A stretch of 6,485 nucleotides of DNA from DATAVK01 sp036267755 (GTDB lineage: Bacteria > Actinomycetota > Actinomycetes > JAFAQI01): contig DATAVK010000031.1 in the NCBI GenBank assembly GCA_036267755.1, forward strand, positions 1 to 6,485, written 5' to 3'. Both the position numbers and the translations under genes were made by a program. The notes beneath the pieces are model-generated. The model had not been told where the DNA came from and did not search any database. It was given only the letters and a program-made list of their open reading frames with translations. Shown piece after piece: positions 1-6,216 of this stretch (position 1 is the stretch's first letter; every line of letters begins with the position of its first letter).

Positions 1-1140
1 TGCAAGAAAGACTGCCCGGTCGAGGTCGACATGGCCACGATGAAAGCGGAGTTCCTCGCCCACCACTACCACCACCGGCTACGACCCAGGTCGCATTATT
101 CGATGGGATGGCTGCCCGCCGTCGCGCAGCTCGCGTCCCAGGCCCCCCGGCTGACCAACGCGCTCAGCCATACCCGTGTCATCCGAGATGTGATCACGAC
201 GATCGGCGGCATCGACCGCCGCCGACGGATCCCGCTGTTCGCCGAGCAGACCTTGCAGGCCTGGTACACCGGCCGCGGACCGAGCGACACCGGGGACCGC
301 GGTGATGTCGTGCTGTGGCCGGACACGTTCACCAACCACCTGACCCCAGGAGTCGGGCACGCCGCCGTCGAGATCCTCGAAGCGGCCGGCTACCGGGTCG
401 TGATCCCCGACCAGCCGCTGTGCTGCGGCCTGACCTGGATCTCCACCGGGCAGCTCGGCATCGCGAAACATGTTCTGCAGCGGACGGCCGACGTCCTAGC
501 ACCGCACTTGGAGCGCGGCACCCGAATCGTCGGCCTCGAACCGAGCTGTACGGCGGTGTTCCGGTCCGACGCGACCGACCTGCTGCCCGGCAACCGGAAC
601 CTGCAGCGGCTACGCGAGCAGACCGTCACTCTCGCCGAGTTGCTCCGCGACCACACCGATGGATGGCAACCACCGCATGTCGGTGGTGCAGCAGTCGCAC
701 AGACACACTGCCACCAGCACGCGATCATGGGATACGACCCCGACCGGGCTGTGCTGGAAGCCGCCGGCGTCGACATCGACGTGCTCGACTCCGGGTGCTG
801 CGGGCTGGCTGGGAACTTCGGGTTCGAACGAGGCCACTACGAGGTGTCCACCGGCTGCGCCGAACGCGTCCTGCTCCCCGCTCTGCGCGCCGCTGACCTA
901 CAGACGCTGGTCCTCGCGGACGGGTTCAGCTGCCGCACCCAGATCGAACAATCCGACGCCGGCCGAACACCCGTCCACCTCGCCGAACTGCTCGCCGCCG
1001 GCCTCCGCCACCAGCCGATCCAACCCACCCGACCATCCCCACCGACAGCAGGCGACTACGCCCGGCTCGCTGGCATCGCCGGTCTGCTCATCGGCACTCT
1101 GGCCGCCGGTGCCCGCAGGGCCCTTCACCGACCGGCCTGA
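1..1140 (+). CDS. FAD/Fe-S oxidoreductase, C-terminal part (5' end outside window)
   Basis: Seen: the frame is open from base 1, so the start lies upstream; 379 residues are present. It begins inside a ferredoxin-type cluster motif (CKKDCPVEVD), whose two Cys would be the last two ligands of a CxxCxxCxxxCP site. Two CCG cysteine-rich domains follow: CCG at residues 141-143 with a Cys at 183 (PSCTAVF), then HCHQH at 236-240, CCG at 266-268 and GFSC near 311. The last 25-30 residues contain a short hydrophobic stretch (LAGIAGLLIG) followed by Arg, possibly a membrane-touching helix. Known: this arrangement occurs at the C-terminus of large fused dehydrogenases with N-terminal FAD_binding_4 domains (GlcD/Dld type), where the CCG domains resemble GlpC, LldE and HdrB and carry electrons from the flavin to a membrane acceptor. 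Inferred: a 2-hydroxyacid such as D-lactate or glycolate is the substrate; the substrate-binding half is not in the window. Its 3' end faces the aldehyde dehydrogenase gene, and no clear terminator is visible in the 123 bp between them. Confidence 0.9.
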   Translation, partial: CKKDCPVEVDMATMKAEFLAHHYHHRLRPRSHYSMGWLPAVAQLASQAPRLTNALSHTRVIRDVITTIGGIDRRRRIPLFAEQTLQAWYTGRGPSDTGDRGDVVLWPDTFTNHLTPGVGHAAVEILEAAGYRVVIPDQPLCCGLTWISTGQLGIAKHVLQRTADVLAPHLERGTRIVGLEPSCTAVFRSDATDLLPGNRNLQRLREQTVTLAELLRDHTDGWQPPHVGGAAVAQTHCHQHAIMGYDPDRAVLEAAGVDIDVLDSGCCGLAGNFGFERGHYEVSTGCAERVLLPALRAADLQTLVLADGFSCRTQIEQSDAGRTPVHLAELLAAGLRHQPIQPTRPSPPTAGDYARLAGIAGLLIGTLAAGARRALHRPA

Positions 1141-1263
1141 GCCGAAAGCCGTTGCTTTGCACACCCGTGTACGACTGCGCGAACATTGCCGAACGCCTGC
1201 AGGGCGACCCGCGCGTAACTGGAATCAGGTTCAAACGTTCTCAAAGGTCCCTCGAAGTGGCTG

Positions 1264-2718
1264 TCATTGCGGTGTGCTCTGCGTCTCCCGGATGGTGACC
1301 CATTTCCACGTAGTGAACTCGTCGAGGTTCGTGAACGCCCCGAACCTGCCGTCGCCGCCGGAGTCACCTTGCCCGCCGAACGGTGCGACGACTTCGTCGT
1401 TCACGGTCTGGTCGTTGATGTGCACCATGCCTGCTCGCAGTTGCTCACCGACCCCTTTCGCTCGCTGCACGGAGCCGGAATGGACGCCGGCGACAAGCCC
1501 ATAGGGAGTGTCATTGGCGAGTGAGATGGCCTCCTCATCAGCCTTGAAGGTGGTGACCGCTGCGACCGGCCCGAAGATCTCCTCGGTGTAGGCAGCCATC
1601 TGGGGGGACACCCCGGCGATGACAGTGGGCCGGAAGAACAGGCCATCGCGAGTGCCGCCCGCTCGTAGCTGAGCTCCGGCGTCGAGGCTGCGCCGCACGA
1701 TCTCGTCAATGTGTGTCGCTTGGCTGTCGTTGATGATCGGTCCCAGGTCCACATCGTCCAACGGGTTACCCACGCTCAACGCGTCGGCGGCCGAGGCGAG
1801 CTCGCCGACGAACTGCTCGGCGATCGACTCAGCGACCAGCACCCGCCCGGTCGCCATGCAGATCTGCCCCTGGTGAGTGAAACATCCGAACGCCGCCGCT
1901 TGAGCCGCGGCCGAGACGTCCACGTCGTCCAGGATGAGGAACGGGTTGTTCCCGCCGAGCTCAGCGACGAACTTCTTCACGTTGCGGCCGGCTGCCTCGC
2001 TGAGCGACTTCCCAACTTCGGTCGAGCCGGTGAAGGAGATCATGTCGATGTTCGGGTCGTCCGCGAACGCGGTCCCCAGCTCGCTGCCCTTACCTGGCAG
2101 CATGTGCAGCACACCAGCGGGCAGGCCGGCCTGCTCGAACAGCCTCGCGATCACCACGCCGCAGCACACGACGGTCTCCGACGCGGGCTTGAGTACGACG
2201 GCGTTGCCGCATGCCAGCGCAGGCGCGACTGAGCGCATCGCCAGGTTGAGTGGGAAGTCCCACGGCGCGATGACGGCGACCACGCCGTGTGGGTGGCGCC
2301 GCGCGATGCTCTGCCGGTCCGGGTCGGTGCTGGGCAGCAGCGCGCCGAGCGGCGCAGCGGTCAGTGCTGCCGCCTGCCAGAGCTCGTCGATCGAGAGCTG
2401 AAGCTCCAGCGACCGGGCCGCGGCTACCTTGCCGGCTTCACGCGCGATCCATTCCCCGACCGGTTGCCTGTTGTCCTCGAGCAGCTGCGCGGCACGGCGC
2501 AGCACGTCGGTCCGCTCCTGATACGGCCGTGCCGCCCACTCGCGGCCAGCATCAGCGGCGGCCCGAGCCGAGGTACTCAGATCCTCGGCGGTGGCCATCC
2601 CAACCTCAGCGAGCACATCGCCGGTCGCCGGCTCCACCGACTTCGCCGTGTTGCCCGTGCTTCGCCACTCGCCGGTGAACACCTTGCCGGACCATGCGCC
2701 CGGATCCATCAACGTCAC
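1264..2718 (-). CDS. Aldehyde dehydrogenase, benzaldehyde/vanillin dehydrogenase-like
   Basis: Oxidises an aldehyde to the acid with NAD(P)+ in the cytoplasm. Seen: 484 residues from a GTG start, normal for the ALDH superfamily. The start is chosen because AGGGAG lies 5 nt upstream; an ATG three codons in (2709) is the alternative. The frame stays open far upstream, but that part has no ALDH similarity and overlaps the divergent alcohol dehydrogenase. Motifs in order: APWDFP near 154, cofactor lysine K177 (LKPAS), FTGSTEVGK, general base E253 (ELGGNNP), nucleophile C287 (GQICMATGR), EEIFGPV near 380, and a PFGG motif with RFG near the C-terminus. The Glu-Cys spacing of 34 matches human ALDH2 (268/302). 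The GQICMATGR context and C-terminal pattern suggest the benzaldehyde/vanillin dehydrogenase branch; substrate is inferred. Odd: the usual oxyanion-hole Asn (ALDH2 N169) is Asp154. It is divergent from the broken alcohol dehydrogenase and may have used its product. No frameshift is seen. Confidence 0.93.
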   Translation of the reverse strand: MTLMDPGAWSGKVFTGEWRSTGNTAKSVEPATGDVLAEVGMATAEDLSTSARAAADAGREWAARPYQERTDVLRRAAQLLEDNRQPVGEWIAREAGKVAAARSLELQLSIDELWQAAALTAAPLGALLPSTDPDRQSIARRHPHGVVAVIAPWDFPLNLAMRSVAPALACGNAVVLKPASETVVCCGVVIARLFEQAGLPAGVLHMLPGKGSELGTAFADDPNIDMISFTGSTEVGKSLSEAAGRNVKKFVAELGGNNPFLILDDVDVSAAAQAAAFGCFTHQGQICMATGRVLVAESIAEQFVGELASAADALSVGNPLDDVDLGPIINDSQATHIDEIVRRSLDAGAQLRAGGTRDGLFFRPTVIAGVSPQMAAYTEEIFGPVAAVTTFKADEEAISLANDTPYGLVAGVHSGSVQRAKGVGEQLRAGMVHINDQTVNDEVVAPFGGQGDSGGDGRFGAFTNLDEFTTWKWVTIRETQSTPQ

Positions 2719-2723
2719 ATCGA

Positions 2724-2729
2724 CTCCCT
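2724..2729 (-). promoter_or_regulatory. Ribosome binding site of the aldehyde dehydrogenase gene
   Basis: Read on the minus strand, AGGGAG lies 5 nt before the GTG at 2718-2716 and 14 nt before the ATG at 2709-2707. The spacing favours the GTG as the true start. Confidence 0.6.
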
Positions 2730-2768
2730 GGATCGGTGTCCGGTCCGTGCCCGCTGCGGCCGACCGTA

Positions 2769-2798
2769 CCCATCGCCGAGCCGATCGGCACAGATGGG
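2769..2798. promoter_or_regulatory. Imperfect inverted repeat between divergent dehydrogenase genes
   Basis: CCCATC (2769-2774) and GATGGG (2793-2798) flank a perfect 10-bp palindrome, GCCGATCGGC (2780-2789); the two centres differ by one base. It lies about 50 bp upstream of the aldehyde dehydrogenase start and about 155 bp before the alcohol dehydrogenase start, in the only DNA the two divergent genes share. A regulator-binding site for the pair, or a 5' leader hairpin, is an inference. In GC-rich DNA such repeats also arise by chance, and I see no convincing -35/-10 pair next to it. Confidence 0.25.
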
Positions 2799-2952
2799 CG
2801 TCAACGATGCCCGCAGCCGTGCCGCCCACCGCCGCTGCGACGGAGGTGGCGGCCCGCACTGGTTCTTGGTGTCTTTTCATGGGCTCTGCATTCGGCTGCC
2901 GCTGCCCCGGAAGACACCTGACCTGGCGGACTCGATGACGAGAGCTGACGGC

Positions 2953-4245
2953 ATGAAGGCAGTGGTGTGGCACGGCATCGGTGTCATCCGACTCGACGAA
3001 GTTCCCGACCCGCAGATCGAGCAACCAACCGACGCGGTCATCCGGATCACGGCGAGCGCGATCTGCGGCACCGACCTACACGTGGTGCGGGGCACGATGC
3101 CCGGGATGAAGCCCGGGACGGTGCTCGGTCACGAGGCCGTCGGCGTGGTGGAGCAGGTCGGGTCCGCGGCCGCGGGTTCAGTCCCGGTGACCGGGATGTG
3201 GTCACGTCCACGATCGGGTGTGGCACCTGCTCGTACTGTCGCGCCGGGTACTACGCGCAGTGCGATGTCGCGAACCCGAACGGCCCGTCGGCCGGGACGA
3301 GTTTCTTCGGCGGTCCGGGGAGCACCGGTCCGGTTGATGGTCTGGAGGCGGAGTACGCCCGGATCCCGTACGCGATGACGCCGCTGGTCCGGATTCCGGA
3401 TTCCGGACTCGGTGAGCGACGACCAGCGATCCTGGTCTCAGACACCTCCCGACCGGTTGGTTCGGGCGCGGCTAGCCGAGGTCGGCACCGGCGACACCGT
3501 CCTGGTGCTGGGTGCCGGGGTGGTCGGTCAGTTCGCGGTCGCGTCAGCGAAACGGCGAGGTGCCGGCCGGTGCTCATCGTCGACGGGATCGCGTCCCGAC
3601 TGGCGACCGCGCGGGAACAGAACGCCGAGATGATCGACTTCAACGTCGATGATCCGGTCGAGGTGGTGCGGAAGCTGACCGGTGGGGTCGGTGTCGACCG
3701 GGTTATCGACGCGGTCGGCATCGACGCGCAGCGCCCGGCCCGCGGCCCAGCCGCCGAAACCGGCGACAGCCAAGCAGAGGAGTTCGACGCGGAGCGGAAG
3801 GCGGCGGCGCCCGACGCGTCACCGGATGCGACCAATGGGTGCCGGGCGACGCGCCGAGCCAGGTGTCACGGTGGGCAGTTGACGCAGTCGCGAAGGCAGG
3901 ATCGGGATCATCGGCGTGTACCCGCCAGGGTTCTCCAGCTACCCGATCGGTGCGGCGATGAACAAGAACCTGATCCTGAATCTCGGGAACTGCAACCACC
4001 GCCGCTACATCCCGAAGCTGCTCGACCTGGTCGCGACCGGCCTCGTCGACCCCACCGCCTTCATCACACAGAAGCAGCCGCCGGAGCCCGCCATCGCCGC
4101 GTACGAGACATTCGACCGCCGCGATGACGGCTGGCTCGAAACCGTCCTCGATGTGGGCTATACCCACCAGTCTCGACGCCCTGCCACCCAGCAGGGCGAT
4201 ACGGATCGGCCAGGGACTTACCGTCACGATGCGGCTGGCGGCTGA
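2953..4245 (+). pseudogene. Zinc-dependent alcohol dehydrogenase (MDR superfamily), multiply frameshifted
   Basis: Intact, this would be a roughly 390-400-residue NAD(P)-dependent zinc alcohol dehydrogenase. Seen: protein similarity runs end to end but changes frame about eight times. Frame 1, 2953 to about 3172: GroES-like start MKAVVWHG, catalytic-zinc ligands in ICGTDLH (Cys codon 3064) and GHE (3127-3135). Frame 3 to about 3397: structural-zinc Cys cluster CGTCSYCRAGYYAQC (3219-3263). Frame 1, 3406-3426; frame 3 to about 3447; frame 2, 3449-3466; frame 1 to 3570, with Rossmann motif VLGAGVVGQFA. Frame 3 to about 3835: VLIVDGIASRL and LTGGVGVDRVIDAVG. Frame 2, 3836-3897: WVPGDAPSQVSRWAV. 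Frame 1, 3901-4245: IGIIGVYPPGFSSYPIG and GNCNHRRYIP. Seven changes fit net -1 deletions and one a 7-bp duplication. The last 25 or so residues before the stop look unlike the family, so a further indel after about 4155 is possible. ATG 2953 is chosen for the family-like MKAVVW start; ATG 2935 is in frame. No full product can be made as written. Confidence 0.88.
3391..3404 (+). repeat. 7-bp tandem duplication inside the alcohol dehydrogenase
   Basis: GGATTCC occurs twice in direct succession (3391-3397 and 3398-3404), followed by a partial third copy, GGACTC. Removing one copy joins the upstream frame 3 (RIP) directly to the downstream frame 1 (DSVSDDQ) and gives the sequence expected for this family. 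It is therefore probably a slippage duplication, and it is the only frame-gaining event recognised in this gene. Confidence 0.7.
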
Positions 4246-4355
4246 GGGGTTGTGTCCGTGGGCACGGCACTAGGCGTCAGGCGTCGATCCCACGTACTGA
4301 CTATGTCGCAGCGACAGTTCGGGCAGCTGCGGAACATGCGAGGACCGTGAGTGTG

Positions 4356-4868
4356 ATGACAGACCGGGCGGCCAGATGGGCGCAGCGTCAGGGTGACTCC
4401 TACCGGTCCAACGCAAAGGGCCACCGGCTGGGTGGCTACCTGTGGGGGTGCTCGGTGTTTACGCGACGGAGTCGGCGGGCCCTCGCCGGTCGAGCTCTGG
4501 GGGTCACGGCCGTTGAGCGGGTCACGCCTTTTGATCTGGCTCTGGTGGGGCTGGCGACACACAAGACGTCCAGGATCATCTCGAAGGACGCGGTCACGTC
4601 TCCGCTACGCACCGTTCACCGTGTACGACGAGCCTTCCGGCGATGCGGAGCTCTCCGAGCATCCCCGCAAGGACAGCCATGCCCAGCGCGCGGTCGGGGA
4701 GCTGGTCACATGCCCCTTCTGCTTGGCTCAGTGGATAGCCACCGGTTCGCTGCCGGGCTCGTCTTCGCCCCGCGATTCACCCGGCTCGCCGCCCTCGTCA
4801 TGTCCAGCACCGCCATCTCCGACTTCCTGCAGTTCGCCTACGCCGTCTTGCAGGACACGGCGGGCTGA
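4356..4868 (+). pseudogene. DUF1360 family protein, frameshifted
   Basis: DUF1360 proteins are small, uncharacterised bacterial proteins with hydrophobic segments; their function is not known. Seen: the family sequence is spread over three frames. Frame 3, 4356 to about 4445: RQGDSYRSNAKGHRLGGYL. Frame 2, about 4446-4475: GVLGVYATESAG. Frame 3 to about 4608: VERVTPFDLALVGLATHK and ISKDAVTSPLR. Frame 1 to about 4746: APFTVYDEPSGDAELSEH, and the conserved LVTCPFCLAQW with its CPFC pair at 4711-4722. Frame 3 to the stop: AAGLVFAPRFTRLAALVM and DFLQFAYAVLQD. The last two breaks fit a 2-base loss near 4608 and a 1-base loss near 4746. Restored length would be about 170 residues. The ATG at 4356 is chosen, with AGGA 11 nt upstream; GTG at 4353 has better spacing. 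The gene sits between the broken alcohol dehydrogenase and the intact hemerythrin gene. Assignment to the family is firm; whether it is truly broken depends on sequence accuracy. Confidence 0.82.
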
Positions 4869-5094
4869 CCTCATCGGCTTGGGCCGCGGTGACTGCGCGG
4901 CAGCCCGTCCCCGCGGCCGGCTGGGAATCGTCACCAGGTAATGCGAGTGCTGGTCGCTGCCGTGCAACGACAAGCTCTGGCTCGGCTTCAGCGCATGCCG
5001 GTCCTGACGAGAACGGTCCCCAGATTTCTGCGACGAAGGCGATCTTCGACGCATTCCGGGACCGGAAGCGGGAAGCCCGATTTCAGGGACGACC

Positions 5095-5101
5095 AAAGGA
5101 G
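5095..5101 (+). promoter_or_regulatory. Ribosome binding site of the hemerythrin gene
   Basis: AAAGGAG lies 9 nt before the ATG at 5111. It fixes the start against an in-frame upstream ATG at 4889, whose extra 74 residues show no family similarity. Confidence 0.8.
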
Positions 5102-5110
5102 ACGACGACC

Positions 5111-5647
5111 ATGACCGACAACGGGATCGACCTGCTCATCAGCCAGCATCAACAGGTCAGTGCACTGCTCGACGCCGTCGAGACCGGGCCGGCCGCCGGC
5201 CGGCAGGTGTCGTTCGACCAGCTGCGTGAGCTCCTCGCGGTTCACGAGGCCGCCGAGGAGCTCGTGCTCCGCCCGATCACCCGCCACCAGATAGCCGGTG
5301 GGAACGAGGTCGCGGACGCCCGCATGGCCGAGGAGAACGAGGCGAAGCAGGTCCTCGCCGACCTGGAGAAGCTCGACGCGAACTCACCGGAGTTCCTCGA
5401 GAAGTTCACCGCGTTCAAGGCCGACGTGCTCACCCACGCGAACAACGAGGAAACCCTCGAGTTTCCCGCCGTGCGGGCAGCGGAGGACCAGGACGACCTC
5501 GCCACCCTCGCCGACCGGATCACCAAAGCCGAAGCCGCCGCACCAACCCATCCGCACCCGGCTGCGAAGTCCACGACAGCGAACGCCGCGCTCGGGCCGT
5601 TCGCTGCCCTGCTCGACCGTGCCCGGGACGCCTTGTCCCGGCACTGA
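5111..5647 (+). CDS. Hemerythrin HHE cation-binding domain protein
   Basis: A cytoplasmic protein expected to bind a non-heme di-iron centre in a four-helix bundle; family members act in oxygen, NO or peroxide sensing or protection, and in iron handling. Seen: 178 residues with no signal peptide or membrane segment. Candidate ligands fall in the usual order: H13 (SQHQQ), H45 with E49 (VHEAAEE), a Glu-rich helix around 74-77 (EENEAK), and H109 with E113 (THANNEE). The HHE domain covers about residues 5-150. The tail is Ala/Pro/His-rich and then helical, ending SRH. The start is set by a strong Shine-Dalgarno sequence. The CBS gene begins 33 bp downstream on the same strand with its own ribosome binding site, so the two are probably co-transcribed. 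No mutation is visible, in contrast to the two genes just upstream. The domain call is firm; the exact physiological ligand is unknown. Confidence 0.92.
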   Translation: MTDNGIDLLISQHQQVSALLDAVETGPAAGRQVSFDQLRELLAVHEAAEELVLRPITRHQIAGGNEVADARMAEENEAKQVLADLEKLDANSPEFLEKFTAFKADVLTHANNEETLEFPAVRAAEDQDDLATLADRITKAEAAAPTHPHPAAKSTTANAALGPFAALLDRARDALSRH

Positions 5648-5665
5648 CCGTCCTCAGATCACATG

Positions 5666-5672
5666 GAAGGAG
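5666..5672 (+). promoter_or_regulatory. Ribosome binding site of the CBS-domain gene
   Basis: GAAGGAG lies 8 nt before the ATG at 5681. The in-frame ATG at 5663 overlaps this site and has no comparable signal, so 5681 is preferred. Confidence 0.75.
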
Positions 5673-5680
5673 CCGATGTC

Positions 5681-6094
5681 ATGACGACAGCACGCGAGGT
5701 AATGACCGAAGGCAGTGAGTACCTGAAGGAAGACGCCACTGTCGCTGACGCCGCCCATCGTCTGGCGGACGAATCGATCGGTGCGGTGCCGGTATGCGAC
5801 GCGAACGGCAAGCTGCGGGGCGTCGTGACCGACCGTGACGTGGTCGTCGAGATCGTCGCTGCCGGCAAGGACCCTGCGGGCACGAAAGTGATCGACCTGG
5901 TGCACGGAGAGGCCGTCACGATCGGCGCTGACGACAGCGTCGAAGAGGCCATCCAGATGATGAAAGACCATCAAGTACGACGGCTACCTGTGATCGACGG
6001 GGACACGCTCGTCGGCATGATCAGCCAGGCGGACCTGGCGCGGGCGTGCCCACCGGAACAGGTCGGGGAACTCGTCGCCGCGATCAGCGACTAG
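5681..6094 (+). CDS. Tandem CBS-domain protein
   Basis: A small stand-alone CBS pair (Bateman module). Such proteins bind adenine nucleotides or related ligands and act as energy or stress sensors, or regulate a partner protein; the partner here is unknown. Seen: 137 residues. CBS1 covers about residues 5-60, starting REVMTE and ending GVVTDRDVV. CBS2 covers about 72-125, with VRRLPVIDGD and GMISQADLAR. The Asp residues in TDRD (51, 53) and at 118 lie where family members usually contact the ribose of the ligand. There is no fused catalytic, DNA-binding or membrane segment. It lies 33 bp after the hemerythrin gene and is followed at once by a strong hairpin, so it is probably the last gene of a two-gene transcript. 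The sequence is intact and full-length for this type. Confidence 0.93.
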   Translation: MTTAREVMTEGSEYLKEDATVADAAHRLADESIGAVPVCDANGKLRGVVTDRDVVVEIVAAGKDPAGTKVIDLVHGEAVTIGADDSVEEAIQMMKDHQVRRLPVIDGDTLVGMISQADLARACPPEQVGELVAAISD

Positions 6095-6107
6095 GACCGA
6101 CCTTCAA

Positions 6108-6138
6108 CGCGGGGCCGGGAGGTCTCCCCGGCCCCGCG
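6108..6138 (+). terminator. Hairpin terminator after the hemerythrin-CBS operon
   Basis: A perfect 12-bp stem (CGCGGGGCCGGG, 6108-6119, pairing with CCCGGCCCCGCG, 6127-6138) encloses a 7-nt loop. It begins 14 nt after the CBS stop codon. No U tract follows, which is common for actinobacterial terminators. Placement and stem strength support termination; the efficiency is inferred. Confidence 0.8.
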
Positions 6139-6216
6139 GCACGCCCGAACCGATCGCCACCGCAACGGAGTGCGCTCACGTCGGTGGGTACGGCGGACCT
6201 GCGCTCAGAGACCTCG

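Noticed and set aside
315..896. Long Arg/Pro-rich open frames opposite or offset to the CCG-domain gene
   Set aside because: They are typical GC-rich shadow frames with no recognisable domain, lying within a clearly coding region in frame 1.
1205..1255. GGTTCAAAC resembling a tRNA T-loop near 1229-1237
   Set aside because: No matching acceptor, anticodon or D arms can be built around it.
1141..1263. Possible bidirectional terminator between the convergent genes
   Set aside because: Only 4-bp dyads are present (ACAC/GTGT at 1161-1170 and CGCC/GGCG near 1195-1207), too weak to call.
2719..3024. N-terminal extension of the aldehyde dehydrogenase frame by about 100 residues
   Set aside because: It has no ALDH similarity, overlaps the divergent alcohol dehydrogenase start antisense, and a well-spaced ribosome binding site supports the GTG at 2718.
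3703..4227. Minus-strand open frame of 174 residues across the alcohol dehydrogenase
   Set aside because: The composition is that of an antisense shadow, and the plus strand carries clear alcohol dehydrogenase motifs.
4304..4316. Inverted repeat TGTCGC-A-GCGACA before the DUF1360 gene
   Set aside because: The 6-bp arms are short for GC-rich DNA and have no supporting promoter or known operator match; noted only as a position to compare in relatives.
4889..5110. Upstream extension of the hemerythrin frame to an ATG at 4889
   Set aside because: The extra residues have no family similarity and the strong ribosome binding site points to 5111.
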